Below are positions 56,301-64,000 of a DNA stretch of 64,000 bases, one piece after another (position 1 is the stretch's first letter; each line of letters begins with the position of its first letter). This DNA is from Capitulum mitella (taxonomy: Eukaryota > Arthropoda > Thecostraca > Pollicipedomorpha > Pollicipedidae): the NCBI GenBank assembly GCA_030062745.1, contig CP099848.1, positions 2,881,501-2,945,500 of the forward strand, written 5' to 3'. The notes below the pieces were generated by a model that saw only the letters and a list, made by a program, of their open reading frames with translations, had not been told where the DNA came from and made no database searches. The translations under genes and the position numbers were made by a program.

Positions 56301-59177
56301 GAATTTAAATAGCAATATGAAATAGAAGTTATGTTCATACTTCTCCTATTGGCGAAGACATGGTGGGAGTTCTCTGTTCAGGTTTATTGGTCTGTGCTCG
56401 CTGCTGTCGTTACGCAACAGCCATGAATAAAAGCCAGCCAGCCAGCCAAGCTACGAATAAAAACAACGCAAGAAATTCGTACAGGGGAAATGGCTTAGAA
56501 ATCTCGTTCAGGTGGAGTTTTGAGGGTTTTACATATGGTAGATGAGAATCCTATTTACAAGACTACAAGCTAGGGTAATCTCAATTTAAAATGTGTGTTG
56601 CCGTGTAACATTGCCTGTAAATATCGCATACCATTCATTTGGTTGGTATTAAGCTGGCCATTGAGTAACTACTGCGGTTCCGTCTTGCTAACTGAAACCC
56701 AGACCTGGAAATTATACCACGCTTTCAGTGAGCCTGTCTGAAACACTGCATGCATGGAAGAAACAGAAGATATCTGTCAGATAGGGCTGCGATCAGACCG
56801 TTCAGAATGCTGTCTAGGTGATGACTGATGTCAGCAGTCCGTGTCATTGTCTCTGGGTCTAGTCGGACTGTTGAGACTGGCTGGACGACGACTGGCGTCA
56901 TGTGTCCCTGTCTCCGGGTCTGGTCTGACCGTGTCGTCACCTCTCCCTCTCTCCGGGCTGGTCTAACCGTGTCGTCACCTGTCCCTGTCACCTGGGTCTG
57001 GTCTGCTCGTGCTGTCTCCTGGCCCTGCCTCTGGGTCTGGTTTGGCCGTGTCGTCACTTGTCCCTCTCTCCGGGTCTGGTCTGACCGTGTCGTCACCTGT
57101 CCCTCTCTCCGGGTCTGGTCTAACCGTGTCGTCACCTGTCCCTCTCTCTGGGTCTGGTCTAACCGTGTCGTCACCTGTCCCTGTCTGCGGGTCTGGTCTG
57201 ACCGTGTCGTCACCTGTCCCTGTCTCTGGGTCTGGTTTGTTCGTGCTGTCACCTGTCCCTGCCTCTGGGTCTGGTCTGACCGCGCCGTCACCTGTCCCTG
57301 TCTGCGGGTCTGGTCTGACCGTGTCGTCACCTGTCCCTGTCTCTGGGTCTGGTTTGTTCGTACTGTCACCTGTCCCTGTCTCTGGGTCTGGTCTGACCGT
57401 GTCGTCACCTGTCCCTGTCTCCGGGTCTGGTCTGACCGTGTCGTCACCTGTCCCTGTCTCTGGGTCTGGGCTGGCCCTGCTGTCTCCTGGCTCTGTCTCC
57501 GGGTCTGGTCTGACCGTGTCGCCACCTATCCCTGTCTCTGGGTTGACCTGGTCTCGGGCTGACCGCGTCCGGTCCGGTTGACTGGGTACTGCGTTGACCG
57601 TTGCCGGTGACTGGGTACTGCCCGGCGCTGACCGGCGGTCCGGTGCCGGTTGCAGCGGCCATGGTTCGACACGGCCTGGCCGGCAGCTCCGGTCTGAGCC
57701 GCAGCTTCAACGCGCTGCACACGCTGGGCGGCGCGGCCGGCGGGCCGCGCGTCACGGGGCTGGCTGCCAGCTCGTGGGCCAGCTCCTCCGCCTGCCACCT
57801 CGGGCAGAACGGCCTCGGTACAGACCGGCCCGGCCCGGTCCGGTCCGGCCCGACCCGCATGACCGCCCTTGCCTGTCTGCGTGCGTGTGTGCGCCTGTGC
57901 GCGCCTGTTGGCGTGTTGTGGCACCGCGGACCAGTTGGCAGCCTCGGCACTTGCTTGTGGTGACGTACCTTCGCATGACTCATCGGCTTTCAGGGGTTCT
58001 GCTTCTGCACCGTCATGCACCGGCGACCGGCGTGTGTCAGGTGGACGTGTGGGGAAGGATCTTGCCTTGTGCCGTTGTTTTTTTTTTGTGCGGTCGCTGC
58101 GTGAGCGTGGAGTTTTCACACTGGTTTCCTTTGTCCTGTCGCTCCTGTAGCTCTCATGAATCCAGCTGGCGCGTACTGGACCAAGAGTGCCCCTCCGAGT
58201 CCCACAGGTAACGCTGAAAAGCGAACGTTCCTCGGAAGATCATTTTAAAAGTTGTTTTCGATTCGAAAGTCATGCCGAATAACACTGGACCACGGAATGC
58301 CATCCTTATGGCTTGTTCTTAAAAAGACACGCTGCATCGTGTTGAAAAGGATTATTGTTAGTTGCCATCGTACCTGGGCAGGTAAGAGGCGACATGCACT
58401 CTTCTATCAGTTCGTGAATTTCCAGGAAAAGTCCGTTTTGAAATGCAACGCATATTTCCATATAGTGTGTTCTTTAGCATTTTCGCCCAAGTTGGTCTTG
58501 AAATCAGTTCCTCGTCTCGTATCCTTTTTCCCGTTCTTCTCCAGGATCCAATCACAGCTTCGTTCCTGGCATGGGAAGAGGTAAGTAGTGCAGCACATAG
58601 TTTGCATCTTATTTCTTGATCTGTTTTTGTGAAGGATTAGCAGTCTCATCACTTATGACGTAGAAGTTGTACCTTTTCGTGTGACGGGGAAGTAGACGGT
58701 CTCGTGACATTCTGTGTCGACGCTCCATCGCATTTTGCTTTGTACATTATCTCAAATGTAAACGCCTGACAATCGTTCTAAAAAACCCTTTGAAGGTAGT
58801 GAAAATAACCTGACTTCGATATCAATGCCGAAGTTAAAACGTTATTGCGAGGTATGTCGACATTTGGTTTGGTGTTGTTTTGAGCTCCTCCGACCAGCAT
58901 TTATCTTTTCAGAAGTCTGAGATCAGGGAAAGAGGTCAGGGTGGCACTTGTCTGAGCAGTAAAGAATGCGTTCTGTTGGCGTGGATCGGGCTTAATGAGA
59001 ATGAAAGGGCGGCTGGACAGCTGGAGACAGATGGGGCGTCAGCGGGGGCGCGGACTCTGACCGTCTGACGCCGTGCACCGGCCGCTGGCAGGCTTCTCCC
59101 CGAACATGGGCCCGCGGCGACCGGGCCCGCTGGCGCCGGTCGGCGCCCTCAAGAAGAACGTCATGGACTCGTTGTAG
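41236..59177 (+). CDS. KIF17: Kinesin-2 homodimeric ciliary motor, KIF17/OSM-3 type
   Basis: Plus-end microtubule motor that drives anterograde intraflagellar transport and dendritic cargo. Coding exons: 41236-41307, 45822-46148, 49427-49781, 50523-50662, 51605-51845, 52202-52395, 52997-53073, 53346-53583, 54123-54385, 54932-55056 (or 55308-55396), 55898-56021, 57656-57817, 58151-58207, 58545-58580, 59092-59177. All introns GT-AG and phase-matched, giving about 831 aa after allowing for one extra base in exon 9. Motor motifs: P-loop GQTGCGKS 90-97, switch I NKDSSRSH 203-210, switch II DLAGSE 241-246; the neck begins [18 protein letters not shown] Lys/Glu coiled coil follows, then the KIF17-specific tail. 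The start ATG has A at -3 and G at +4, with an out-of-frame ATG 13 nt upstream. KIF17 is distinguished from KIF3A/B by its N-terminus and tail. Vertebrate KIF17 is about 1,030 aa, OSM-3 about 700. Confidence 0.96.
41308..42650. other. KIF17 intron 1, left part
   Basis: No coding content. A CpG-rich patch at about 41,870-42,240 contains ATTGGC and CATTTTG motifs reminiscent of CCAAT and YY1 sites, possibly a regulatory element. Confidence 0.4.
42660..44616. mobile_element. Inverted second copy of the repeat-filled hAT-like element
   Basis: Right end GGATCCGCTCCTG at 44,604-44,616 is the inverse of the CAGGGGCGGATCC terminus at 31,293, and the adjoining 80 bp are clearly homologous in reverse. 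The interior again consists of GGGGCC/CTGAGAC-type repeats, and segments at 42,900-43,320 match 32,600-32,950 in reverse. The left terminus is not recognisable, so that end is diverged or deleted. Confidence 0.7.
44830..45270. promoter_or_regulatory. CpG-rich patch in KIF17 intron 1
   Basis: GC- and CpG-dense DNA with motifs such as ATGGCGG and CCATTCATGG. It may be an internal promoter or enhancer upstream of exon 2. No exon with a proper frame found. Confidence 0.25.
45822..46148 (+). CDS. KIF17: KIF17 exon 2: P-loop
   Basis: 109 codons, phase 0 to 0; acceptor cgccctccag, donor CTG|GTGAGC. It contains [33 protein letters not shown] and the P-loop GQTGCGKS, with Cys where most kinesins have Ser. 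Confidence 0.97.
46290..48575. mobile_element. AATC-rich element hosting a nested TTAA element
   Basis: Both flanks of the nested insertion (46,290-46,480 and 48,400-48,610) are packed with GAATC/GATTC motifs in similar arrangement. The right edge ends CAGAACCGCACTG, a plausible inverted hAT terminus. The left terminus could not be fixed, so its class is uncertain. Confidence 0.45.
46651..47865. mobile_element. piggyBac-type non-autonomous element, family B
   Basis: TTAA at 46647-46650 and 47866-47869. Termini CCCGTCCCCGACTG and inverted CCCGCGCACGACCG. Inside the left end is a perfect palindrome GGGGGCAGTTGACTGCCCCC, with a matching imperfect one at the right (about 47,802). Length 1,215 bp, no transposase. 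Same layout as family A but a different sequence. Confidence 0.8.
49427..49781 (+). CDS. KIF17: KIF17 exon 3: switch I and switch II
   Basis: Phase 0 in, 1 out. It contains [46 protein letters not shown] and [16 protein letters not shown]. Acceptor gtccggcag, donor G|GTAACT. Confidence 0.98.
50523..50662 (+). CDS. KIF17: KIF17 exon 4: relay helix region
   Basis: Phase 1 in, 0 out. It contains [20 protein letters not shown] and [14 protein letters not shown], the kinesin microtubule-binding loop 12/alpha-5 region. Donor CAG|GTGGGC. Confidence 0.98.
51605..51845 (+). CDS. KIF17: KIF17 exon 5: end of motor and neck
   Basis: Phase 0 in, 1 out; acceptor ccccgcgcag. It contains [35 protein letters not shown] and the kinesin-2 neck [20 protein letters not shown]. 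Confidence 0.98.
52202..52395 (+). CDS. KIF17: KIF17 exon 6: coiled coil
   Basis: Phase 1 in, 0 out; acceptor cggtcttacag, donor CGG|GTGAGA. Lys/Glu-rich heptad helix ([20 protein letters not shown]), the dimerising stalk. Confidence 0.93.
52997..53073 (+). CDS. KIF17: KIF17 exon 7: stalk
   Basis: Phase 0 in, 2 out; acceptor gcttcctcag, donor AA|GTAAGG. It encodes [13 protein letters not shown]...VDPEVYE. The phase fits both neighbours exactly. Confidence 0.88.
53190..53262. repeat. Poly-G and poly-T tracts before KIF17 exon 8
   Basis: A run of about 14 G followed by a long T-run, 85 bp before the exon 8 acceptor. Slippage-prone, and a likely place for sequence error. Confidence 0.9.
53346..53583 (+). 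CDS. KIF17: KIF17 exon 8: KIF17-specific stalk
   Basis: Phase 2 in, 0 out. [17 protein letters not shown] matches the KIF17 QQ-VGGE block; a long helix follows ([32 protein letters not shown]). A poly-G/poly-T tract lies 80-165 bp before it. Confidence 0.95.
54123..54385 (+). CDS. KIF17: KIF17 exon 9, with an apparent one-base insertion
   Basis: Starts [15 protein letters not shown] in one frame, then continues [20 protein letters not shown] and [16 protein letters not shown] in the +1 frame. The conserved SEFxLExxDYLxTIR block bridges the break, so one extra base lies between about 54,166 and 54,171. Donor CCGT|GTAAGT, phase 1 after correction. Either an assembly indel or a disabling mutation. 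Confidence 0.93.
54932..55056 (+). CDS. KIF17: KIF17 exon 10, version a
   Basis: 125 nt, phase 1 in and 0 out. Ala/Gly-rich, then [16 protein letters not shown], which runs into RLERGAEEN and aligns with the EDDRYRLML-S-R-SEN tail block. Acceptor gaacgccag; donor AAG|GTTGGC is weak. Confidence 0.8.
55308..55396 (+). CDS. KIF17: KIF17 candidate alternative exon 10, version b
   Basis: 89 nt between acceptor gctgttacag and donor AAC|GTACGC. In phase 1 it reads [20 protein letters not shown] and AQEETHITN, with good codon use. It has the same entry (1) and exit (0) phase as the exon at 54,932, so including both shifts the frame. Hence predicted as mutually exclusive. Confidence 0.5.
55715..55895 (+). 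repeat. Degenerate 10-bp TGACCTGACC repeat before KIF17 exon 11
   Basis: About 18 imperfect units of CCTGACCTGA type run almost to the acceptor at 55,897, forming a long C/T-biased tract. Each TGACCT is an inverted AGGTCA hexamer. The array probably substitutes for a classical pyrimidine tract. Confidence 0.75.
55898..56021 (+). CDS. KIF17: KIF17 exon 11: conserved tail block
   Basis: Phase 0 in, 1 out; acceptor cccggcag, donor [26 protein letters not shown] matches the SENIASNYF block of KIF17, followed by a Gln-rich helix. Confidence 0.92.
56836..57550 (+). repeat. 39-bp (13-codon) minisatellite in KIF17 intron
   Basis: About 18 tandem copies of a 39-bp unit (GGTCTGGTCTGACCGTGTCG plus CACCTGTCCCTGTCTCC). 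As 39 is a multiple of three and the units lack stops in several frames, it opens repetitive frames on both strands: 266 codons minus, 244 and 190 codons plus. Last unit is about 110 bp before the exon 12 acceptor. Confidence 0.92.
57656..57817 (+). CDS. KIF17: KIF17 exon 12: tail
   Basis: Phase 1 to 1. It encodes [20 protein letters not shown] and a Ser/Ala-rich segment. Supported by phase, acceptor ccggttgcag and donor G|GTACAG rather than strong similarity. Confidence 0.8.
58151..58207 (+). CDS. KIF17: KIF17 exon 13: tail
   Basis: 57 nt, phase 1 to 1: [18 protein letters not shown]. Acceptor gctcctgtag, donor ACAG|GTAACG. Confidence 0.8.
58545..58580 (+). CDS. KIF17: KIF17 exon 14: 36-nt microexon
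   Basis: Only 36 nt, phase 1 to 1 ([11 protein letters not shown]), but with excellent sites: acceptor cgttcttctccag and donor GAG|GTAAGT. Confidence 0.78.
59092..59177 (+). CDS. KIF17: KIF17 last coding exon
   Basis: Phase 1 in; [17 protein letters not shown] then [10 protein letters not shown] and TAG at 59175-59177. The ending D-S-L resembles a class III PDZ ligand; vertebrate KIF17 also ends in an acidic-x-Leu motif and binds a PDZ adaptor. Confidence 0.85.
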
Positions 59178-59901
59178 CCGAAATCGGGCGGCGGAGGAGG
59201 CGGCGCCGGCCGGCCGCCGGGCTGTAGAGGCCGCGGACGGAGCGGCACGTCGTCCACTGGCCTGCTGTCGGCAGCTGCACAGCTCAGCTGGCGGCCGTTA
59301 CGCGTGTTTTGGCTGACTGCGAATTGCGACGTCGCTGTTTGAAGGGGTAGGATATTTTAAAGGGGATGGAACGCCGCCGTTGTTATTTTTGGGAGCGTTG
59401 TTGTCGAAAGGCTCCTGCGAAAGGGGCCTGCGCATGTTTATCAAGCTCGATGAGACGTACTGATTATTCCGATGGCTGAGAAGCACACCGTCTGTGATAT
59501 CCACGGTGAAATGCTGCCTTATACCGAGTGATAGTTATTGTCGTTTGTCAGTCATGCCTCCCGCCCAGCTTTGTACCAAAGGTTAAACATAAGCTCTTTT
59601 TTTACTTTTTACATCCTCTGCCATCAGCATCCGACCCATCGGCTGAATGTTTCGAGACCGGGTGCCTTTTTCTATGTGTTGTTTTTGTTGGTGTTGCCTT
59701 TCCGTTCGCATAAGCCTTCATCTTTAGTGGCTCACTGCATCGCTTGAAATCTTTTGCATTATAAGATCTGTTACGAAATGGAAACTATGGGCCATAGGAA
59801 CAGTATTACATGTGATGATATGTATACTCAAGTCTGTTCAGGGTTTTCAGATCCAATTGTGCTGTGGACATCACGAGATCAGTTGTGTTGTTACTGGTTG
59901 G

Positions 59902-59907
59902 AATAAA
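59902..59907 (+). terminator. Candidate polyadenylation signal of KIF17
   Basis: AATAAA 725 nt past the KIF17 stop, in an AT-rich context. It is the first canonical hexamer noticed downstream on that strand. Confidence 0.5.
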
Positions 59908-60142
59908 TATGACAGTACCTGGCTTTTTGTTTAAAGAAGTAGAAATCGTTTTAGCTGTTCTGCCATGTGGTGCTGGGTGCTGTCAGATGTTTTCCTACTT
60001 TCTTGAAGCTCGCGATAAAGGCTGTGTATGAGATCTTTAGCGCGGTTAGAAGACCGGAACATTGTTTTCATATGAGCGTGACAACACAAAACACGTACAT
60101 TTCTGTACTTAACGAAATGTGCTAAATCAGTATCGGCCAGCG

Positions 60143-60148
60143 TTTATT
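60143..60148 (-). terminator. Candidate polyadenylation signal of the FABP gene
   Basis: AATAAA on the minus strand, 163 nt past the FABP stop, a usual distance for FABP transcripts. Confidence 0.6.
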
Positions 60149-60310
60149 GTCAGTTTTGATCCTCTGTTGTCAAGCATTTGGAGAATTCGTTTTCTTCCGT
60201 TCACATTCGGACTGAACGCCTCGTAAGGTGCGACCCTCCGCAGTGAATCCAACTTTGAACGCGTTTGGCTCGCTGACAAGGCACTTCGTCCACGTGAAAG
60301 GCAGCGACAG

Positions 60311-60361
60311 TCACTGCCGCTTGTAGACCCGCGTGCAGACGACGTCGCCGCAGGAGACGAT
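60311..60361 (-). CDS. FABP exon 4
   Basis: Sixteen codons plus TGA at 60313-60311, acceptor ccgtttcag. CGDVVCTRVYKR is the closing strand with the ligand-binding Arg and Tyr. Confidence 0.96.
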   Translation of the reverse strand: MVSCGDVVCTRVYKRQ

Positions 60362-62444
60362 CTGAAACGGAGGCGGGCTCTAATCGTACCGGCAGGCTGG
60401 TGGCATGGAGTCTCCGGCGTATATTGTGTGTAAAGGTTCCTTTATTTTACCGTCAGACATGTTTTGCATATACTGTGCGAGCAATCTCACTCTTACGGCT
60501 GTAAACCGAATCCAAACTCTGATTTAACCTTATTCCCGGAGGGCTAGGTGGTATGGCCGATTCCCGGCAAGGGCGGCGGATTCAGCCCCCCGAGGTCTCG
60601 AGAACTACACTCGATTTCATCGCAACAAACTGCAATCTATTTACCATGACGTAAACTATACTTCTACGAAAAGAAACTCGCAAATTTTGAAAGGGGTGGG
60701 TACAGGGGGATAGAAATATCAAAATGGGGGTATTTTTGGACTTCTTAGAATTCTGTTGTTTATGGCCCGATTTCGATGGCATTGGAATGAATCAAGAAAT
60801 TATGCATGGAACTTTTACACTGGCACACGCATCTGAAATTTTAAGAAAATTCATAGGCGTTCACAGAGTTTCAAAAACAGGAGGATTAGTTTTTCAACAA
60901 CTGAATGAACAAAAAAGGCAAAAGCATTTTTTTTTGCTTCTGCTAATCATGTTATGTTACAGAAGTACAAATCGTATTATAATGTTTGCATAACGTTAGC
61001 ATAGGCGGTGCCAGGGACATGAAAAAGGGGAACTATCATGGTCACATGTTCTTCAGATCAACTTGTGACATTTGACCTTAAATGGCCTCCTGTGACCTTG
61101 CAGTCACTTGGAATGATCTCGTGTGCATTTAATACTATCTGTAAACGTTTTCAACATTTGATTTCACGCTATTTCAAAAACTTCATTTTACGGCTATTGT
61201 GACATAGGGTACGGGCACTGACATATCAGGTCATAACTCCGTGCCCGACCTGATATCAAGCTGAATTTTGATGCACAAGTAGAGGGCACCCTTCTACGTC
61301 ATATGTGTATTCCGGGTTTGGCATTTCAAAAAAATAGCGCCAAAGTTATTACGATAAAACCAAATTTTGAATTTTGACCTTGACCTGACCGTGTTTAGTG
61401 ACCTCAGATGAACAAAACTGTATTTGCACGTTGCCCAACTGTTTAGCTATACATCCATAAAGAGTTCTAAGTTCTGTCTTAAAAAGGCAATTTTTGGCAG
61501 TCATTTGCCATTTACCCTCAACAGGGCCAAAAATGGGCTGAAATGCCTCCCCAAAACGTTGCCTAGCTCCCCTTGGGCACAATGGAATTTCGACATTTGT
61601 CATGGTGCATACGAAGAATAGCTAAGAAAAGTGACCAAGTTTCGTGAAGCGGCGTTAAAAACCCTGGAACTGGCAAGCAAAAACCCGAGAGGGGGCGGAT
61701 TCATCTCCCCTACCGGGAATAGAGTTGAAGGCGCAGATGATATCTTTACGACTCTCACTAGTACTACTGTGATATGATAGTAACAATAATAAGTAGCATT
61801 TGTAACAAGCAGTACCAGGAGCAAGGTCCAGCGTTGAGAAATTGGACACGTCAAGATGAGGTATGTGGCAAAACTGACGACTGCCGTCAGCCAGTCAGGC
61901 TGTTGCAGTGCGCTGTTCTGCACTTCAGCCAAACGTGGCAGCAGTGTGCGCCAATCCTGTTTATCTGCCTCCACCCTCTGCCTCCCCTCCCCAGCTTGTT
62001 GGCCTCAACAGGAGCTGAACGGCTGCAAGTACCCCGTGGAATTACGCTGACGAGGCAACAAAGAAACCGGCCATCTTTCAATTGAGCCCGGCGGTCCCGC
62101 CCTTCTCGGCAAGCCGTGTCGAGTGGACCGAGATAGGCACGAGGGGGGGGGGCGGGGCTGCGGTCCATGACCCAACCTGACGCTGCTCCGACCGGAGGGT
62201 CGTGACGTCACGGCGGACATGACGTCACGCGGTGGTGCCACGCTCTGCTGACCGGCCCCAGCCTGGCGTTGGAGGAGAGGCGGCTATAGTCTTGCCGATA
62301 GCTAATGGGAAACCGGCCGTCCGGTCGCGTGCCGCCACTCACCATCTCGATGCCGTCGTCGGTGAATTTGCGGACCAGGGTGGAGGTCTTGCCGTCGCCG
62401 GACTGCGTTTCGGTCAGGGTGTCTCCTTCCTTCGTCACTACGCT
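60311..62444 (-). CDS. Fatty-acid-binding protein, 3' half (FABP/CRABP family), partial
   Basis: Small cytosolic beta-barrel lipid carrier. Only the last two coding exons are inside the window: 62444-62343 (102 nt) and 60361-60311 (51 nt), joined in phase 0. These are exactly the usual lengths of FABP exons 3 and 4. Exon 3 reads SVVTKEGDTLTETQSGDGK and TLVRKFTDDGIEM; exon 4 reads IVSCGDVVCTRVYKRQ-stop. The R-x-Y pair (TRVYKR) is the carboxylate-binding signature of the family. Exons 1 and 2 were not found between 62,445 and 64,000, so they should lie beyond the right edge. Which FABP subtype cannot be decided from half the protein. Confidence 0.95.
60528..61724. mobile_element. piggyBac-type non-autonomous element, family A copy 3
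   Basis: Left TTAA at 60524-60527, right site decayed to TTGA (61725-61728). Ends CCTTATTCCCGG and inverted CTCTATTCCCGG. Colinear with the copies at 7,632 and 29,097 but more diverged. It lies in the FABP intron, 163 bp from the exon 4 acceptor. Confidence 0.88.
62343..62444 (-). CDS. FABP exon 3
   Basis: Thirty-four codons, phase 0 to 0, acceptor ttgccctcag, donor ATG|GTGAGT. It encodes the beta-strand pair with GDGKTSTLVRKFTDDG. Confidence 0.95.
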
Positions 62445-64000
62445 CTGAGGGCAAGGTTACATGTACACGGTCACAAACATGTGACGATGGTCATCTGTGT
62501 TGTTGGAATATTTACGGATAGTTTCGATTGCTAGGAACTTTTTTGCCGCAGTCTTGTAGGCCAGTTACGAGCGAAGAAAACTCGCTATGAGGTTGGTTCA
62601 AAGCAGGGACCTCGACTACCTTTGCTGCCTGAAGATGTCGCCAGTGGGCGTTATACAAGCAAGCTGAAGAGCGGAAGCCTTGCAAATTCGCGCTGTCCTA
62701 TTCAGGGCGCAGCTGACTCACGCGAGTAAATTAAGCTGAGGCGAAAACTAACGGTGGAGAACACGGGCATCATCCCTGAGTGTTTCTCATTGTTTGGCGT
62801 TTCGTTTCAATAAACACGGCCAACAAAATTCGGTTGCCTGCCAGAAACTGAAGTTTCCGGAACCACAATGAAGAGCACGCTATTCGCAACCGTTCGCGTG
62901 GCGCTGCTCGGTTCAAGGACTTCATTGTTGCCGGCTCCGGCGGAGGTGGAGCACGCCGCCCTCGTTTACCAACAGGAACCGTGCGGAGCGTGCCCGAATC
63001 CGGGTTTCTGGGCACGTGAAACGGAAGATTGCACGGCGAACGATCGAATCGTCGTAACCAGTACCCACTGGTTTATAGTCCGGACCGCAGCAATGTGTCG
63101 GCAAACTGTCACCTTGAATAGTTAATACTTCCTGACGACTAATTCGATGGGAAATGCCTGAGAATCCTGGCTCGGGGCTCAACAGAGATAGTTATCCACG
63201 CAAAACAAAACGCACTTAAATCCGTCCTACGGCCACATCCAGCCGCGCCGCACGTCAGCTGGCGCGCTATTTCGTTCTACCGGTGAACGAATAAACTGCG
63301 CCTGACTCTCGGCATCTCGAACTCGCCGCTCCTGGGACTTAGCTGTACTAAAAGCCGACCCTTCTGAACAGGCAGGCCAGTCTGCACGATTCGTAATTTC
63401 ACCAGGCGTCCTGGTCATCATTTCGCGACCCAAGGGGCGACCAATCAAGAACGAGTCGCAGAAAACACCCAGCTGCATCCGCTCCCGCTGGGCCGTTCCC
63501 GCCGTGCCGATACTCGGGCCTGGCCAGAGGCGAACGGCCTGAGACGAGCAGACGCTGACACCAGCTGCTAACTGCGGCCGGCCAGGCGCCTGTGCCCACG
63601 GGTGTCGGATGATGCCATTGCGTTAAAAGCTTCGTGATGGACAAGCTGGATGTTTGCACAATACGGAGCGGACTTTGATCAGTGCCTTTGTGGATTTTCA
63701 GAGTCAATTATCCCCCCGTTTTCTGTTTTCTGTTTTGTTCGCTTTCTACACCCTCTCTTCCACCCTATCCCTCTGACCACCCCCTCCAATCATCATCCTT
63801 TGTCTCAAAACAACGGCATCTTTAGCTCCATATTTTGGTCAAGCTCGAATGCTCCCTTGCTTCGCGTGCATGCTCTAGAATGGTAATGGTTACGTGTTTT
63901 CCTGCAGTTCCTGAACAGTAATGTTTACGTGAAATCCTGCATGTCTGGAATCCTGGGCAAGGTCTCAACGAGTAGTAGTCATGGATGCTATTGGCCGTCC
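62445..64000. other. Intron or upstream sequence of the FABP gene
   Basis: No FABP exon 2 (usually about 173 nt) is visible. Frames at 62,770-63,180 and 63,227-63,707 are anonymous. Confidence 0.5.

Larger units (their letters stand above)
59178..60310. other. Convergent 3' region between KIF17 and the FABP gene
   Basis: This holds the 3' untranslated regions of the two converging genes. Plus-strand AATAAA at 59902-59907 and minus-strand AATAAA at 60148-60143 are the likely polyadenylation signals. Confidence 0.65.

Noticed and set aside
56725..57525. Minus-strand 266-codon repetitive protein
   Set aside because: Product of the 39-bp minisatellite; the array lies wholly in a KIF17 intron and is open in several frames by arithmetic.

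Overview
The window is animal nuclear DNA: split genes with GT-AG introns, GC-rich exons in more AT-rich introns, and many non-autonomous DNA transposons. Three conserved animal genes were assembled exon by exon from codon content, splice-site phase and family motifs. An invertebrate, perhaps an arthropod or crustacean, is the best guess; that is inference and no exon fixes the species.

Left third, minus strand: an HSPA12A/B-like (divergent Hsp70) ATPase gene. Twelve exons between 14,835 and 889 give the complete nucleotide-binding domain and a bona fide C-terminus. A further upstream exon (about 21,550-20,803) joins in frame and adds a long disordered N-terminus. A CpG-rich block with a consensus minus-strand donor at 26,594 may be a 5' exon. 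Introns hold two hAT-type elements, one piggyBac-type element (its end 51 bp from a splice donor) and a 52-bp minisatellite made of copies of an exon's own 5' splice site.

Middle, about 22.5-41 kb: no conserved gene seen. It holds a second piggyBac-type copy, a roughly 105-bp degenerate satellite interrupted by a 2-kb hAT-like element, microsatellites, a small MITE, and a degraded Penelope-like retroelement (reverse transcriptase plus GIY-YIG remnant).

Right, plus strand: KIF17/OSM-3-type kinesin-2, 15 coding exons from 41,236 to 59,177 (about 831 aa), the ciliary motor. One exon carries an apparent extra base, and two exons of identical phase look like mutually exclusive alternatives. Its introns hold an inverted copy of the hAT-like element, a second TTAA-flanked family, and a 39-bp (13-codon) minisatellite open in several frames.

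Far right, minus strand: the last two exons (102 and 51 nt) of a fatty-acid-binding protein gene whose 5' exons lie beyond position 64,000. A third copy of the first piggyBac-type family sits in its intron. KIF17 and the FABP gene converge, with AATAAA signals about 240 bp apart. The three genes share no pathway; no operon-like or defence system is present. The novel material is in repeats and splicing.
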